Source: an uncultured Collinsella sp.
GTDB lineage: Bacteria > Actinomycetota > Coriobacteriia > Coriobacteriales > Coriobacteriaceae
Length of the DNA stretch: 54,090 nt
Assembly (NCBI GenBank): GCA_938023905.1
Contig: CALJCO010000121.1
Coordinates: 1-54,090 of the forward strand
Direction of reading: 5' to 3'
Positions 24,807-33,683 of this stretch are shown one piece after another (position 1 is the stretch's first letter; each line of letters begins with the position of its first letter). Under the pieces are notes generated by a model. It had not been told where the DNA came from. It searched no databases and worked only from the letters and a program-made list of their open reading frames with translations. The position numbers and the translations under genes were made by a program.

Positions 24807-26840
24807 TCAGCAACACTTTCCAACAACTAAAACAAACTCGCAAATCGTAGCCAAAGCAAAAGGGAATACGAGGCATATCAATATGAATCGTTTACTGTCC
24901 CCAAAGACCAAGCGGCTCTGGTTAAGAATAAACGATAGGCACGGAACCAGAAGTGGCAAAAGGTAGCGACTCTGGCAACCATTAACTGTCCCCAATCCAA
25001 CGGGAGTAAAAGACACATAAAGTGCAGTTGCCACCAAAATCACCGTAAACAAAAACACAAATGAGGCCCAAAGAAATTGTGCGAGACCAATATGCTTAAC
25101 GCTAATCGAATCTGCCGAAAAAAGCCCAAACAATAATAGGCAAACAGCTGGAAGTACCTGAACCAACCCACGGATTGCATTTACAGAAATCTGAGCAGCA
25201 AGCGATCCAAGGTATGCAAAGTTCAATGCATATCCAGAAGAGGTTATCGGATTTAAATAATAAGTTGAAAAATAATTGGCGAGTATTTCAGCGTAGCGCA
25301 ATGGATCGGCGAGAATGAAAGCGATTTGCTGACCAGAGTTGACATCGGAGCCGCCTCGCATATCGCCAACGTTGGATCCGCTAGCCGTTGAAAACAAGAA
25401 CGGAAGCGCAAAGGAGGCAAAAGCAATCAAGCCCAAAACAAACACGGCAGCATAGTAATGAACTCGTTGTTTCGAGCTAACAAAACGATTTCGCGGAACC
25501 ATAAAGAAAAGACCGATTATCGGAAAATACACAGCTTTGACTGCGAGTCCTAAAAAGGTAAATAAAAATGCGAGTGATATATTGCGAACTGTAAATTCAT
25601 TTAAATCACCCCATGCATACCTCAAAAAATAAGCAAAACCGAGAATGGTAAACGAAATGAGCCATGCATCATATGAGAAACACGACGCAAGAAAGATCGA
25701 GGTTGGCAGCATTCCCACAAAAGCAAATAGTCCCTTTTTCGAGGGCGTAACCTTGATTGCAATGGCAATTGCAAGACAGTAACTAAATAAATTGCAAATC
25801 CGAGCGAATTGAATCATAGAAGAAAAATCGAAATGCAGAAGGCGAGCGAGCCAAAGACCAATTGCCGAGGGAATATACCCAATGCTGCTAAGCGTATAAA
25901 CGAATTCTTCATGCTTGTTAACTTGCACATGACCAGAAGCGATATCAGATCTATAGGAGCTATTCAGCTCCCTAGCATGCTCAAGAATTTCCGCTCGATC
26001 AAAATGGGAAAGAGAGGGCTCTTCATAGCCCTGCGCACGACGGACCGCTTCGTCAGTAAAGTAAATATCCGTATCAGTTTTTTGAGTTTCAAATAAATAA
26101 GATGTCGAAAGGGCATTGGAATAGTGAATTTGATCATCCCATGAAATACCCGTCGTTATCGGAGTGCTCACCACAAGGAACACACCAATTGAGAATGCAG
26201 CGATAAAGAAAGTGACGGGAAGGGCAGAGTTTCCCTTTCGAATGCCCGAGCAAGCCGTGAAAACCGAAGTTATGATTACCAGCAGGAAATAAACAACAGC
26301 ATTAATGAACCCATTCACGAATGCAATCGTAGAGCAGCCAAAAACAATAAAGAATGCGATAATCAGCAGGGAAACGTAGTCGGTAGCCTTGACCCTCGCC
26401 GAAACAGAATGGAACAACGCTTTCAGAGAAAAGCCGCTTTGGAATAAATAGAGTATTGCGCAATAGAAAATTAGAAAAAAGAAAATGAGCCGCTTTTTAT
26501 TCCAGTCAGCAATATTCGAGAAATGAGAAGCCGGCGAGCCAAGAACGGTGCAGCCCTCCCAGATGACCGCCACAGCAAATGCCGCAAGCAACAGGACTAA
26601 TAATTGAGCGCAGCGACCAGGACAGTTGCCACGCTTTTTTTCATCATCTGAGGAAAGGAAGACACAATATGATTGCCAAATGGCAACATCTACAACGACG
26701 CAATAGAGCACTAAAACAAACAGCTGTGAGACAGAGTGGTTCACATAAAAGTGCTTCATGCACAGAAGCTCGACAATAAAGAGAAGAGCAACGAAGACGG
26801 CTTTCATTATTTGCTTTTGGTTTACGCATCGAGACAACAC
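24807..26840 (-). CDS. DUF2142-family multi-membrane protein
   Basis: 677 residues with about 12-14 hydrophobic helices and one large outer loop after ISWDDQIHYSNALS, where Asp/Glu residues follow a membrane helix as in GT-C glycosyltransferases. The late SRYLLPLLVPCLSF is the DUF2142 signature (RYF.P). These proteins are thought to be polyprenyl-phosphate-sugar-dependent transferases acting outside the membrane. GTG 26840 follows AAAGGTG; ATG 26807 is an alternative that still keeps helix 1. It lies next to the DUF2304 protein and its GT2 partner, a set that would provide the lipid-linked sugar. Confidence 0.78.
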   Translation of the reverse strand: MLSRCVNQKQIMKAVFVALLFIVELLCMKHFYVNHSVSQLFVLVLYCVVVDVAIWQSYCVFLSSDDEKKRGNCPGRCAQLLVLLLAAFAVAVIWEGCTVLGSPASHFSNIADWNKKRLIFFFLIFYCAILYLFQSGFSLKALFHSVSARVKATDYVSLLIIAFFIVFGCSTIAFVNGFINAVVYFLLVIITSVFTACSGIRKGNSALPVTFFIAAFSIGVFLVVSTPITTGISWDDQIHYSNALSTSYLFETQKTDTDIYFTDEAVRRAQGYEEPSLSHFDRAEILEHARELNSSYRSDIASGHVQVNKHEEFVYTLSSIGYIPSAIGLWLARLLHFDFSSMIQFARICNLFSYCLAIAIAIKVTPSKKGLFAFVGMLPTSIFLASCFSYDAWLISFTILGFAYFLRYAWGDLNEFTVRNISLAFLFTFLGLAVKAVYFPIIGLFFMVPRNRFVSSKQRVHYYAAVFVLGLIAFASFALPFLFSTASGSNVGDMRGGSDVNSGQQIAFILADPLRYAEILANYFSTYYLNPITSSGYALNFAYLGSLAAQISVNAIRGLVQVLPAVCLLLFGLFSADSISVKHIGLAQFLWASFVFLFTVILVATALYVSFTPVGLGTVNGCQSRYLLPLLVPCLSFILNQSRLVFGDSKRFILICLVFPFALATICEFVLVVGKCC

Positions 26841-26898
26841 GGAGCTAATTCACCTTTATCCAAATCAAGCTGCAAGGGCCCTCGAAGAATCGTTCCCA

Positions 26899-26981
26899 GT
26901 CATCTGGATGACAAGTATGGGCACCAAGCACTGTTCACAACTGTTGAAAGTAATATAAGTAGGGAAATTCACATCCAGATG
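26899..26981. repeat. Dyad and inverted repeat in the gap before the DUF2142 gene
   Basis: GTCATCTGGATGAC (26899-26912) is a dyad with a two-base centre. TCATCTGGATG from it recurs inverted as CATCCAGATGA at 26972-26982. The pair lies in the 169-base gap between the DUF2304-like stop and the DUF2142-like start. It could be an operator or form a hairpin in mRNA; no function can be assigned. Confidence 0.3.
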
Positions 26982-27009
26982 ATTTATACGCCAAAGCGAA
27001 ACGCATAGC

Positions 27010-27354
27010 CTACTTTTCCTTCTCCCTACTTAACGCAACAGCCTGAACAAGCGAGTTTAAACGCTCTTCCTGTCGAGAGAGACGAAGAGAATTGCAGAAA
27101 TCACGGACCACAAGAACGGCAATAACGTAAAGGAACACGAAGTTAGAAGCCGACATGAAACCAAATAGACTCGAAAGCCACATTGCAACTTGTGGAAAAA
27201 CGCCCAAAATTACAAAACTGACGCTGAATAGCAGCCAAAACAGAGAATCCAAAACTTGCATTTGGGATTTTTTTAATTTGCGCAATACAAACACGAATAC
27301 CAAAACAGCGCAAACAAGAAGCAAAATACGAAGAGAGACCGGCAAATGGATCAC
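27010..27354 (-). CDS. DUF2304-like small membrane protein
   Basis: 114 residues, three hydrophobic helices (about 8-25, 36-58, 63-85) and a basic cytoplasmic tail with VRDFCNSLRLSRQEERLNSLVQAVAL. Size, helix layout and the DSLFWLLFS motif fit DUF2304, a family that commonly accompanies dolichyl-phosphate-type GT2 enzymes and may help flip or channel the lipid-linked sugar. Its ATG overlaps the GT2 stop by four bases (ATGA), indicating coupled translation. Confidence 0.8.
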   Translation of the reverse strand: MIHLPVSLRILLLVCAVLVFVFVLRKLKKSQMQVLDSLFWLLFSVSFVILGVFPQVAMWLSSLFGFMSASNFVFLYVIAVLVVRDFCNSLRLSRQEERLNSLVQAVALSREKEK

Positions 27355-28037
27355 CTAAACCACTGAACGACAAGGAGCGTAACGAAAACACGAACCATAT
27401 ACTGCATAGACCTAACAGGGTTAAGATAGCTCTCGCCACCTTGACGCTCGCGCATCTTAACCTGTACCTCTGAAATGGAATACCCTTGCTTCAAAAAGAG
27501 AGCGAGAGATTCTGGTTCCGGATTTAAGGTATTGTCGTAATAGTATTTCTTAAGAATATCCCGCCCAAATAGCCTAAATCCAGACGTGGGGTCACTGATT
27601 CTCTTGCCTGTCAGAATCTTTATTAGCACCGTAATCATACGCGAGCCGATCATGCGAAGCGTCTTGTCTTTGCGCACGCTTACAAACCTAGAGCCAATGA
27701 CAATATCTGATCCATCAGATTGAGCCCTATCAACAAGGACCTTTATATATTCTGGACAATGCTGGCCGTCAGCATCAAACTGAACCATATAGTCATATCC
27801 ATGATCAACCGCATAACGCGCAGCCGTCTGAAACCCAACGGTCAAACCACAGTTAATGGGCATATCAATGATGTCACAACCAAGATTCTTGCAGATAGCT
27901 AGCGTTCGATCTCGAGACCCATCATTGATAACAACAAAATCAAACTCAGGTGCAATTTGCCTGAGCTCGCATATCGTCTTTTCTATGCATTCCTCCTCAT
28001 TATAAGCAGGAATAGCGATAAGAGTTTTGGGAGTCAT
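27351..28037 (-). CDS. GT2 glycosyltransferase, DPM1-like, partner of DUF2304
   Basis: 228 residues with no membrane helix: LIAIPAYNEEECIEKTICEL, FVVINDGSRDRTLAI, GLTVGFQTAARYAVDHGYDY, VQFDADGQHCPEYI and the late DPTSGFRLFGRDIL. These are the features of dolichyl/polyprenyl-phosphate mannose or glucose synthases lacking a membrane anchor. The DUF2304 gene overlaps its end and probably provides membrane attachment. The start at 28037 (MTPKTLIA) is chosen over the upstream GTG. The region upstream contains a palindrome and an apparently broken gene. Confidence 0.87.
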   Translation of the reverse strand: MTPKTLIAIPAYNEEECIEKTICELRQIAPEFDFVVINDGSRDRTLAICKNLGCDIIDMPINCGLTVGFQTAARYAVDHGYDYMVQFDADGQHCPEYIKVLVDRAQSDGSDIVIGSRFVSVRKDKTLRMIGSRMITVLIKILTGKRISDPTSGFRLFGRDILKKYYYDNTLNPEPESLALFLKQGYSISEVQVKMRERQGGESYLNPVRSMQYMVRVFVTLLVVQWFR

Positions 28038-28148
28038 ATACACATAAACCGATCTCTAGTTTTTCTCATTATTATAGCGAGAGATATACAAATGGTTAAA
28101 TAGACACAACGAATGGTGCACCCTTGATTATCAACTTAATCCGAACAC

Positions 28149-28188
28149 TTCCCACATTCATCCGTACATGTACGGATGAATGTGGGAA
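28149..28188. repeat. 40-bp perfect palindrome
   Basis: Each 20-base half (28149-28168 and 28169-28188) is the exact reverse complement of the other, centred on GTACATGTAC and ending in TTCCCACATT / AATGTGGGAA. There is no loop, so it would extrude as a cruciform or act as a dyad binding site. It marks the left edge of a GC-rich island (to about 28700) inside an AT-rich block. Confidence 0.9.
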
Positions 28189-28239
28189 CCCGTTACCCTG
28201 AGAGCCGAACCGGTTGGCCCCGGGAGCTCGAAGGACGGC

Positions 28240-28496
28240 ATGTCCGGAAAGAAGAAAAAGGGTTCCGAGAAGGCTACCCCGAGTGTCTACGGCAGGCTCA
28301 CCAGACACGAAAGGGACACGGTCCAGAAGAAGCAGGAGCTGGACGCCCGCGCGCCTCCAGGGTGATGCTCGGCGGCGATGCGGAGGCGGCGCTAGACGCC
28401 TACAGCCTGGAGGACGTGCCCATCGGAAGACTCGAACTGACGCCGAGCCTCATCGAGAGGGCGCGCGCAGAGAGGCGCGACGCCTCGCTGGCCTAG
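28240..28496 (+). pseudogene. Frameshifted small basic protein, unidentified
   Basis: A good ribosome binding site (AAGGACGGC) precedes ATG 28240. The frame MSGKKKKGSEK...SVYGRLTRHERDTV runs 41 codons to a stop at 28363-28365. An ATG overlapping that stop (TGATG) continues in another frame for 43 codons, MLGGDAEAALDAYSLEDVP..., to 28496. Read across one shift near GCGCGCCTCC this gives a plausible protein of about 85 residues, so it is probably a decayed single gene. Two overlapping tiny genes are the alternative. Its GC content is far above its neighbours, pointing to a transferred remnant. I do not recognise the family. Confidence 0.4.
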
Positions 28497-28842
28497 CCTA
28501 AAGGCAAAACGGAATAGGCGGACCGACCGTCCGGCTGAGTCTGGAAAGAGATGCCAAACTGAGGGCGGAGAATGGTCACCGGACCTATCGAACACATATC
28601 CACCGTTCCTTCAACTGGGGAAACGGAATCCCCGGGGTCCATGGGGGCCGCGGGGGCGTTCGGCTAGCCGCGGGTACGGACTATCTGCGCAGCGTGTTCA
28701 GCTTAGATCGGGAATCAACCACGAATGGTACACACGGCATCGAGAGCCCCCGCAACAAACCTCGTCCTAGATTTCAAAGCTAGCAATCTTCCGAGTGTGA
28801 ACTGCATGGTTACGCCATGTCTCTCTAAGCGTAGGTGCACAA
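28497..28842. other. Non-coding GC-rich to AT-rich transition
   Basis: No convincing gene on either strand. The stretch continues the GC-rich island (short dyads such as GGGGAAACGGAATCCCC and a CCGCGG pair) and changes back to AT-rich composition near 28715. It may be the rest of a decayed insertion; no transposase frame or clear terminal repeats are visible. Confidence 0.45.
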
Positions 28843-29787
28843 CTACGAGGTTTTCTCAAAAGTTTTAATTGTAACCACACGCGCCATATTAATGACATTC
28901 ATTAAATACGACTTAGAGCAAAATGGGATTTGAAGCAATTGGGAAATACCTTTTGCTCGATTACCAGAATGAATACTTCTCAACCCATTATTAAATAATG
29001 TATTTGCCTTTAGATAGTTCTCAGCTCGGCGCCGATCGAACCGCTCGGCGACGATTGTATCAATCTTATCGACATCCAGTGATCGACCCTCTTTGAAAGC
29101 TGAACGTAAACACTGAGAAACAACGAACTGTTTATACAAATTGCTACGCGAAATGCTATTAACAGTCATTCTGTATCGAATGAGCGGCTCTGGAACATTT
29201 CCAATAGTGAACCCTTCCAGCTCGGCACGCAACAGCAAGTCATAATCTTCTGCTAGCGGAACAGACCGATACCCCATTTCAAATACAGACCTTCTTCCAA
29301 ACCAACTCGGATGAGGTACGCAATTTCTAATCATAAGAGAACGCCTAACGCCTTCACCCGAACTTGGAATTGAATCAACGAGATATAATTGACTACCGTC
29401 TTCGTCAATGGCGTTCAAATAAGAACCCACTAGGTCAAGCTCATGTTCTTCAAGATACGACAACTGCCGTTCAATGCGCTGCGCCTCAGAAATGTCATCT
29501 GAGTCCATTCGGCAGATATACTGACCGCGTGAGACCTTGAACGCCTTTTCCAAAGATGCAGCAAGACCAAGATTGCGTTCATTTCTCACGAGGCAAATCC
29601 TGCTGTCATGAGAGCTATAGTTTTGAGCAATATCGTAAAGTGTGTTGTCATCTGGATTATCAAAAACAACAACAACCTCGATTCGATGGTAGGTCTGCTT
29701 TAAAATAGACACTAGTGCCTCAGTAAAATCTTTGGCGCTCTCCCTATAACAAGGCATGAGCACTGAAACCAACTGTGAATCTGTCAA
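28843..29787 (-). CDS. GT2 glycosyltransferase
   Basis: 314 residues: VSVLMPCYRESAKDFTEALVSI, VVVVFDNPDDNTLY, LGLAASLEKAFKVSRGQYICRMDSDDIS with the metal-binding DSDD, and VPHPSWFGRRSVFEMGY with LAEDYDLLLRA. The last motifs resemble the acceptor-side region of EpsE/amylovoran-type enzymes. The C-terminal 90 residues are helical with no membrane segment. The start is a TTG at 29787 six bases after GGAGG. Only 36 bases separate it from the divergent GT4 gene. Confidence 0.87.
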   Translation of the reverse strand: MTDSQLVSVLMPCYRESAKDFTEALVSILKQTYHRIEVVVVFDNPDDNTLYDIAQNYSSHDSRICLVRNERNLGLAASLEKAFKVSRGQYICRMDSDDISEAQRIERQLSYLEEHELDLVGSYLNAIDEDGSQLYLVDSIPSSGEGVRRSLMIRNCVPHPSWFGRRSVFEMGYRSVPLAEDYDLLLRAELEGFTIGNVPEPLIRYRMTVNSISRSNLYKQFVVSQCLRSAFKEGRSLDVDKIDTIVAERFDRRRAENYLKANTLFNNGLRSIHSGNRAKGISQLLQIPFCSKSYLMNVINMARVVTIKTFEKTS

Positions 29788-29823
29788 CTAAAACCTCCAA
29801 CACCGCTGCGGGAGCAAACGCTA

Positions 29824-30921
29824 ATGAAAACTACCGATAGTTTAATAGTCCTTCATGTGGCATATATTACAAGTGATTTCGCTTCTGGCGTGTCTACAGT
29901 GGTGCCTCAATACCTAAATGAGCAGTCAGAAATAAAGGACATGAATATAGCTCTATTAAATCTTACAAACTACAGGCCTAAAGATGCGAAATATCCCGTC
30001 TTCCATCAGTCATGCATAGAAAAACTTCCTGAACCGTTTTGCAATCCGTCACTCGTAATATTTCATGAGATATATAGGCCGGATCACATTAAACTAAGCC
30101 ATTGGCTCAGAAGACGTGCGATCCCATACATCATCACGCCACATGGGTCTCTAACATATGTGGCGCAAGAACAGCATCATTTAGCTAAACAATTGCTTAA
30201 TGTTTTCTTCTATAACGCCTTTATCCGCAATGCTGATTGTATCCATTTTCTATCGGAAAAAGAGGCGATGAGTTCAAACGGCTTTAAACATAGGAAAGCA
30301 AGCATTATTCCAAATGGTGTTAGCATCCCAAAAGCCAAAGCCTCAAACTTAGACAGCCGCATCGCGCTTTTTATTGGCCGCCTAGATATAGAGGTCAAAG
30401 GTCTTGATCTACTGATCAAAAGTTTGCCGCTAATTGCTGATGAGCTAAGAGGGCTCGGAGCTAAAATCTACATCTACGGTCCAGACGAAGATGGGTCTAT
30501 GGCCAAACTGGAACTACTTATTGCCGACAATCAAGTATCCGATATTGTTTTATTAAATGGTCCAGTTAATGGTCAATCTAAAGCGGACGCTTTTCTCCAA
30601 TCGCAGTTTTATATCCAACTTTCACGCACTGAAGGTTTCCCGACGTCTGTTTTGGAAGCACTAGCATATGGCCTCCCAATTATTGTTACCGAGGGAACCA
30701 CATGGAAAGAAACAGCGAACAATAAAGGAATTGGAATCGGTGTAGAATCTGATCTCGAAGCCATTTCTAACGCAATTCTCACCCTGTTCAATGACGATGA
30801 ACTTCGTTGTAAACTTGCAAATGCAGCTAGAAAGTATGCAATTGAACACTTTCAATGGAAGGCCATTGCCAAGCGTCAATTTATTTTATACAGGGACATT
30901 GTAAACGGGCTTTCTAACTAA
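29824..30921 (+). CDS. GT4 glycosyltransferase
   Basis: 365 residues, GT-B fold. The N-terminal half begins VLHVAYITSDFASGVSTVV and contains ITPHGSLTYVAQ. The C-terminal donor-binding half has IIPNGVSIP, ALFIGRLDIEVKGLDLLI, IYIYGPDEDGS and the GT4 signature LSRTEGFPTSVLEALAYGLPII with the retaining-enzyme EGFPTSVLEA motif. It probably adds a hexose to the polysaccharide repeat. GGGAGCAAACGCTA precedes the start. A GT2 gene follows 33 bases later on the same strand. Confidence 0.9.
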   Translation: MKTTDSLIVLHVAYITSDFASGVSTVVPQYLNEQSEIKDMNIALLNLTNYRPKDAKYPVFHQSCIEKLPEPFCNPSLVIFHEIYRPDHIKLSHWLRRRAIPYIITPHGSLTYVAQEQHHLAKQLLNVFFYNAFIRNADCIHFLSEKEAMSSNGFKHRKASIIPNGVSIPKAKASNLDSRIALFIGRLDIEVKGLDLLIKSLPLIADELRGLGAKIYIYGPDEDGSMAKLELLIADNQVSDIVLLNGPVNGQSKADAFLQSQFYIQLSRTEGFPTSVLEALAYGLPIIVTEGTTWKETANNKGIGIGVESDLEAISNAILTLFNDDELRCKLANAARKYAIEHFQWKAIAKRQFILYRDIVNGLSN

Positions 30922-30954
30922 CCATCTTGTTCTTCCAATACGGAAAGGGACTAA

Positions 30955-31971
30955 ATGCTGTTTTCAATTATTATCCCTGCATATAATGCGGCATCCAGTT
31001 TGCCGGAAACGCTATCATCCATCTACCAACAAACATATGATGGCTATGAAATTATTCTCATCAATGATGGATCAGCAGACGCTACTGAAAGTGTCTGCAA
31101 AGTGTTTTGTGAATCTCACAACAATACTCATTACGTTAGACAAAATAATATGGGCGTATATGAGGCCAGGCGAAAAGGCGCGGAGATAAGCGCCGGAGAT
31201 TACCTGGTCTTTGTTGATGCGGATGATTCTTTGCGCTTCGATACCCTATCTATTCTTGCTCGCGAAATCGATAAGTGCAATCCAGACATAATCTGTTTCA
31301 GCTATACAAGAAACCCAGACTATTCAAACGATCCGTTTATCAATCCCGCCCTTCCGTCTGGCATCTATGAAGGTGACGATCTCGCCGAAGTCAGAAAATG
31401 TTTGGCACGAGGGAAGCTCAATTCAATTTGGGGAAAGGCAATCAAAAGAAACTGTCTGATTGACGATTTAAGCAATACCGATACAAAGAGAATCGATTTT
31501 GCAGAAGATTTTCTGCAAATGATACCCATAGTCGATTCAGCCAGATCGGTTTTACAAATAAGTGATGCGCTGTATTATTACAATTGTCAAAACGGACAAA
31601 GTGCAACACACAGCTATAAGGAAAAACAGCTTTCAGATTTAACCTTCGTCACCTCAAGCCTAGTGAAAATCGCTGCTCGTTGGGGAGAAGAAACAGAAAG
31701 GCTGGCATGGAAAACAAGAACGGAACAGTATCTTTATCTCCTATCGATCAACGAGCTCAGTGACAATAATGAGACCAAAAAACGTAACTTTGTTTCAATT
31801 TCAGAGGCCTTATTTAATCCCTCAATTAAAGCTGATGTCCCTTGCAGCACCTACAGACCTGACAGCTATTTACTGTTCCTTGCGGCAAAGAATAAGCACT
31901 ATTTGTTATCTCGAGTAGTAATACGCTGTTGTGAACAGCTAAAGCTATTGATACTGAAAATCTTGAGCTAA
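30955..31971 (+). CDS. GT2 glycosyltransferase
   Basis: 338 residues: FSIIIPAYNAASSLPETLSS, IILINDGSADATESVC, GVYEARRKGAEISAGDYLVFVDADDSL with the VDADD metal site. It ends with a helical domain including IDFAEDFLQMIPIV, typical of EpsH/EpsJ-like capsule enzymes. There is no membrane helix. The gene lies behind GGAAAGGGACTAA, 33 bases after the GT4 gene, and converges on the flippase gene. Confidence 0.88.
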   Translation: MLFSIIIPAYNAASSLPETLSSIYQQTYDGYEIILINDGSADATESVCKVFCESHNNTHYVRQNNMGVYEARRKGAEISAGDYLVFVDADDSLRFDTLSILAREIDKCNPDIICFSYTRNPDYSNDPFINPALPSGIYEGDDLAEVRKCLARGKLNSIWGKAIKRNCLIDDLSNTDTKRIDFAEDFLQMIPIVDSARSVLQISDALYYYNCQNGQSATHSYKEKQLSDLTFVTSSLVKIAARWGEETERLAWKTRTEQYLYLLSINELSDNNETKKRNFVSISEALFNPSIKADVPCSTYRPDSYLLFLAAKNKHYLLSRVVIRCCEQLKLLILKILS

Positions 31972-32016
31972 TCGCCCTGTTGTCATCGCTCATTTTTCCT
32001 GGCACCGAGTAGTAAA

Positions 32017-32065
32017 ACCAACCGACTTAGCCTTCGATAATCAAATGTCAGGCAAGCCGGTTGGT
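32017..32065. terminator. Possible hairpin between convergent genes
   Basis: ACCAACCG (32017-32024) pairs with CGGTTGGT (32058-32065), and inside them GCCT pairs with AGGC. It lies in the 146-base gap between the GT2 stop and the flippase stop. The loop is long and the T-run poor, so termination is uncertain. Confidence 0.4.
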
Positions 32066-32117
32066 CATAAAAGTAATGAAAATACATTAGGCTATTCTGC
32101 TTAATAAGCGTCGCAGA

Positions 32118-33668
32118 TTATCGCTTGATAAATGCAGATATGCTCGTCTTTTCGGATTCGTTTAGCCCAAACATCAAAACCAAGAAGAAATAGATAAAGA
32201 AATAAATTATTGCTGACACCAAAACCACCACAAGGCCAGATAAAAGGCTTTTAATTAGGTTATAGAACAGCAGCAAAGCCCCCGTACCGACAATAACCAA
32301 GACGGAAAGTTTGGCAATTTCAAGCCAAAATTTCTTTATGTTCAACCCAAGCTTTTCAGAGTAATACCAATTCATACAGAAACCGTTACCTATAACCATA
32401 GCGATGGCTGTTGAAACTGCTGCGCCCACTATGCCCATAAGCTTGAGCAATATAATCGTCACGACCACGTTGACAAGCGCAATCGCAAGATACATATACC
32501 CCCTATACAGGTAAACATTCGCAACCTGCATTATGGTAAGTCCCAGGTTCTGAATTAAGTCAATGGTAAATGGAACCATTACGATCAAGGCGATATAGAA
32601 AGCGTCTATATAGTCCTTACCAGCCCAAATAATGATGAAATCTTTCCCCAGAACAATAAATAAACTAAGAACAAATCCGCAGACGATAAAGGAAATGCGA
32701 CCGACTTTAATGAAGAGATCCGAAATTTCAGACATATCCTTATTCTGGCAATACAGTTCTGAAACTCGAGGAAGAAAAACTGAAGAGGCTGCCGTACCGA
32801 TTGTCATATAAATCGTGTAGATTTGAGATCCAACAGAATATACCGCAACGGCGGCAGCACCAAAATAATAGCCGACAATTAATTGATCGGTTTTCCAGAA
32901 AATCTGGTCAGCAATCGTCACCAATACAATCGCGCCGCTAAAAAATAGCAATCCTTTAGCCAGTTTCATGTCCCAGCCATGATATCTGAAACTAATATGC
33001 AGATTATATTTAGCAAACAAACGCTGGCTCACCGCGCACAACACATTTGTAACAAGCACAACTAAACATACGGCTAATGCATTCTTAAAAATTGTCGTAA
33101 GTCCATACACAATGAAAGGCTGAGCTATTAGGGCGGCCAATTGCGAGCCCTTCAAAAAAACGAACCTTTCATTAGCAGTTATCGCCGCAACGCTAATAGT
33201 GTTGTTCATGATAACAATTGTGTTGATCCCTAATACAACAAGCATTGCGGAACACTCATCAAGCTGTGAGTTTGTAAAACTGGCTGAATATACAAACCGA
33301 ACAACCACGGCGAGAACGCAACTTATTAGCATCACGAACACAGATAGGACCCAGTACAGACGCCTAGCTATTGCGAGAGTATTCTCCATTAAGTCATTTT
33401 TGCCCTCTGCCATATACTTGCAATAAAAACGCCCAACACCGGCAGACAAAATCCCATTAATGGAAACTATATAAGACATGATAGAACCTATCAATTGATA
33501 GAGTCCGTATTCGTCTTGTCCAATGTTTTGCAACAACATCGGAACATATACAAAGCCGACTAAAGCCTGAGCCAGTATATAACCATATGTAATTATTATG
33601 CCAGTAAGTCTTCTGCTTGCGCTACTTATCAGAATCACCGTTTCACAATTAGTTGCTTCAAATACCAT
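32118..33668 (-). CDS. Wzx-type oligosaccharide flippase
   Basis: 516 residues with about 14 membrane helices in the MATE/PST (MOP superfamily) layout: an early GYILAQALVGFVYVPMLL helix, GQDEYGLYQLIGSIMSYI, KTDQLIVGYYFGAAAVAVYSVGSQI and late GIVGAAVSTAIAMVI. Such proteins flip undecaprenyl-pyrophosphate-linked repeat units for Wzy-type assembly. The first 15-20 residues are unusual, so a start slightly downstream is possible; the ribosome binding site at 33668 is weak. No obvious Wzy polymerase is present. Its presence besides the Wzm/Wzt exporter suggests two glycan routes. It follows the NlpC/P60-repeat protein by 15 bases. Confidence 0.87.
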   Translation of the reverse strand: MVFEATNCETVILISSASRRLTGIIITYGYILAQALVGFVYVPMLLQNIGQDEYGLYQLIGSIMSYIVSINGILSAGVGRFYCKYMAEGKNDLMENTLAIARRLYWVLSVFVMLISCVLAVVVRFVYSASFTNSQLDECSAMLVVLGINTIVIMNNTISVAAITANERFVFLKGSQLAALIAQPFIVYGLTTIFKNALAVCLVVLVTNVLCAVSQRLFAKYNLHISFRYHGWDMKLAKGLLFFSGAIVLVTIADQIFWKTDQLIVGYYFGAAAVAVYSVGSQIYTIYMTIGTAASSVFLPRVSELYCQNKDMSEISDLFIKVGRISFIVCGFVLSLFIVLGKDFIIIWAGKDYIDAFYIALIVMVPFTIDLIQNLGLTIMQVANVYLYRGYMYLAIALVNVVVTIILLKLMGIVGAAVSTAIAMVIGNGFCMNWYYSEKLGLNIKKFWLEIAKLSVLVIVGTGALLLFYNLIKSLLSGLVVVLVSAIIYFFIYFFLVLMFGLNESEKTSISAFIKR

Positions 33669-33683
33669 TCAGAAATTAAAGCA

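Noticed and set aside
28497..28842. GC-rich stretch considered as an insertion sequence
   Set aside because: No transposase frame, no terminal inverted repeats and no target duplication could be seen.
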